Of a DNA stretch of 13,346 bases, positions 13,332 to 13,346 are shown piece after piece. The translations under genes and the position numbers were made by a program. This DNA comes from Alphaproteobacteria bacterium. Lineage in GTDB: Bacteria > Pseudomonadota > Alphaproteobacteria > UBA6615. Position 1 is the first letter of the stretch; the number at the start of each line of letters is the position of its first letter. Under the pieces are notes generated by a model, which saw nothing but the letters and a program-made list of their open reading frames with translations, made no database searches and had not been told where the DNA came from. The stretch is taken from the NCBI GenBank assembly GCA_030831135.1, contig JAURLR010000294.1:1-13346 (forward strand), given 5' to 3'.

Positions 13332-13346
13332 CGTATTCTCCCTTGG

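Noticed and set aside
1..13346. CRISPR, tRNA, rRNA, IS elements or a defence system
   Set aside because: No spaced repeats, cloverleaf-like sequences, transposase motifs or inverted-repeat element ends were seen on either strand.

Overview
The window is GC-rich, gene-dense bacterial chromosome. Base composition, codon use, frequent GTG/TTG starts and the gene families suggest a free-living, metabolically versatile alphaproteobacterium. That placement is an inference, since no rRNA or marker gene is present. I see no tRNA, rRNA, insertion sequence, phage gene, CRISPR array or transcription-factor gene.

Layout from left to right. (1) Bases 99-377 (+) carry what looks like the C-terminal tail of a flavin-dependent monooxygenase whose upstream frame is broken. 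(2) On the - strand lies a two-gene operon: maleylacetate reductase (1621-2685) followed by a PcaF-type 3-oxoadipyl-CoA thiolase (378-1583). (3) A 217-bp divergent spacer (2686-2902) holds two perfect inverted repeats and a direct repeat, and is the best regulatory candidate here. (4) On the + strand are a secreted DUF3179 protein (2903-4315) and a two-domain cupin protein (4404-5375). (5) On the - strand a sulfurtransferase (6618-7460, GTG start) is followed by an Old Yellow Enzyme family oxidoreductase (5395-6573). (6) Divergent from these is a 6-phosphogluconate/3-hydroxyisobutyrate dehydrogenase-like protein with a DUF1932-type C-terminus (7564-8475, TTG start). (7) A tight five-gene - strand operon encodes, in transcription order, a secreted protein with an internal duplication (11402-12478), a DprE1-like FAD oxidase (10040-11380), a hotdog thioesterase (9458-9988), a SprT-like zinc metalloprotein (8929-9468) and a small basic-tailed protein of unknown function (8429-8932). 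(8) The right end holds a 97-aa hypothetical ORF (+) and a RidA-family protein (-).

How the genes work together. Maleylacetate reductase makes 3-oxoadipate, and the thiolase cleaves 3-oxoadipyl-CoA to succinyl-CoA and acetyl-CoA. The two therefore bracket the lower pathway for hydroxyquinol- or resorcinol-type aromatics. The CoA transferase between them and the ring-cleaving enzyme are not in the window. The OYE, cupin, dehydrogenase-like protein and monooxygenase remnant would fit a catabolic neighbourhood, but no shared substrate can be read from the sequence. The five-gene operon looks unrelated: its enzyme families are individually recognisable, but the combination is not one I know. All four convergent gene junctions are extremely tight or overlapping and leave little or no room for terminators.
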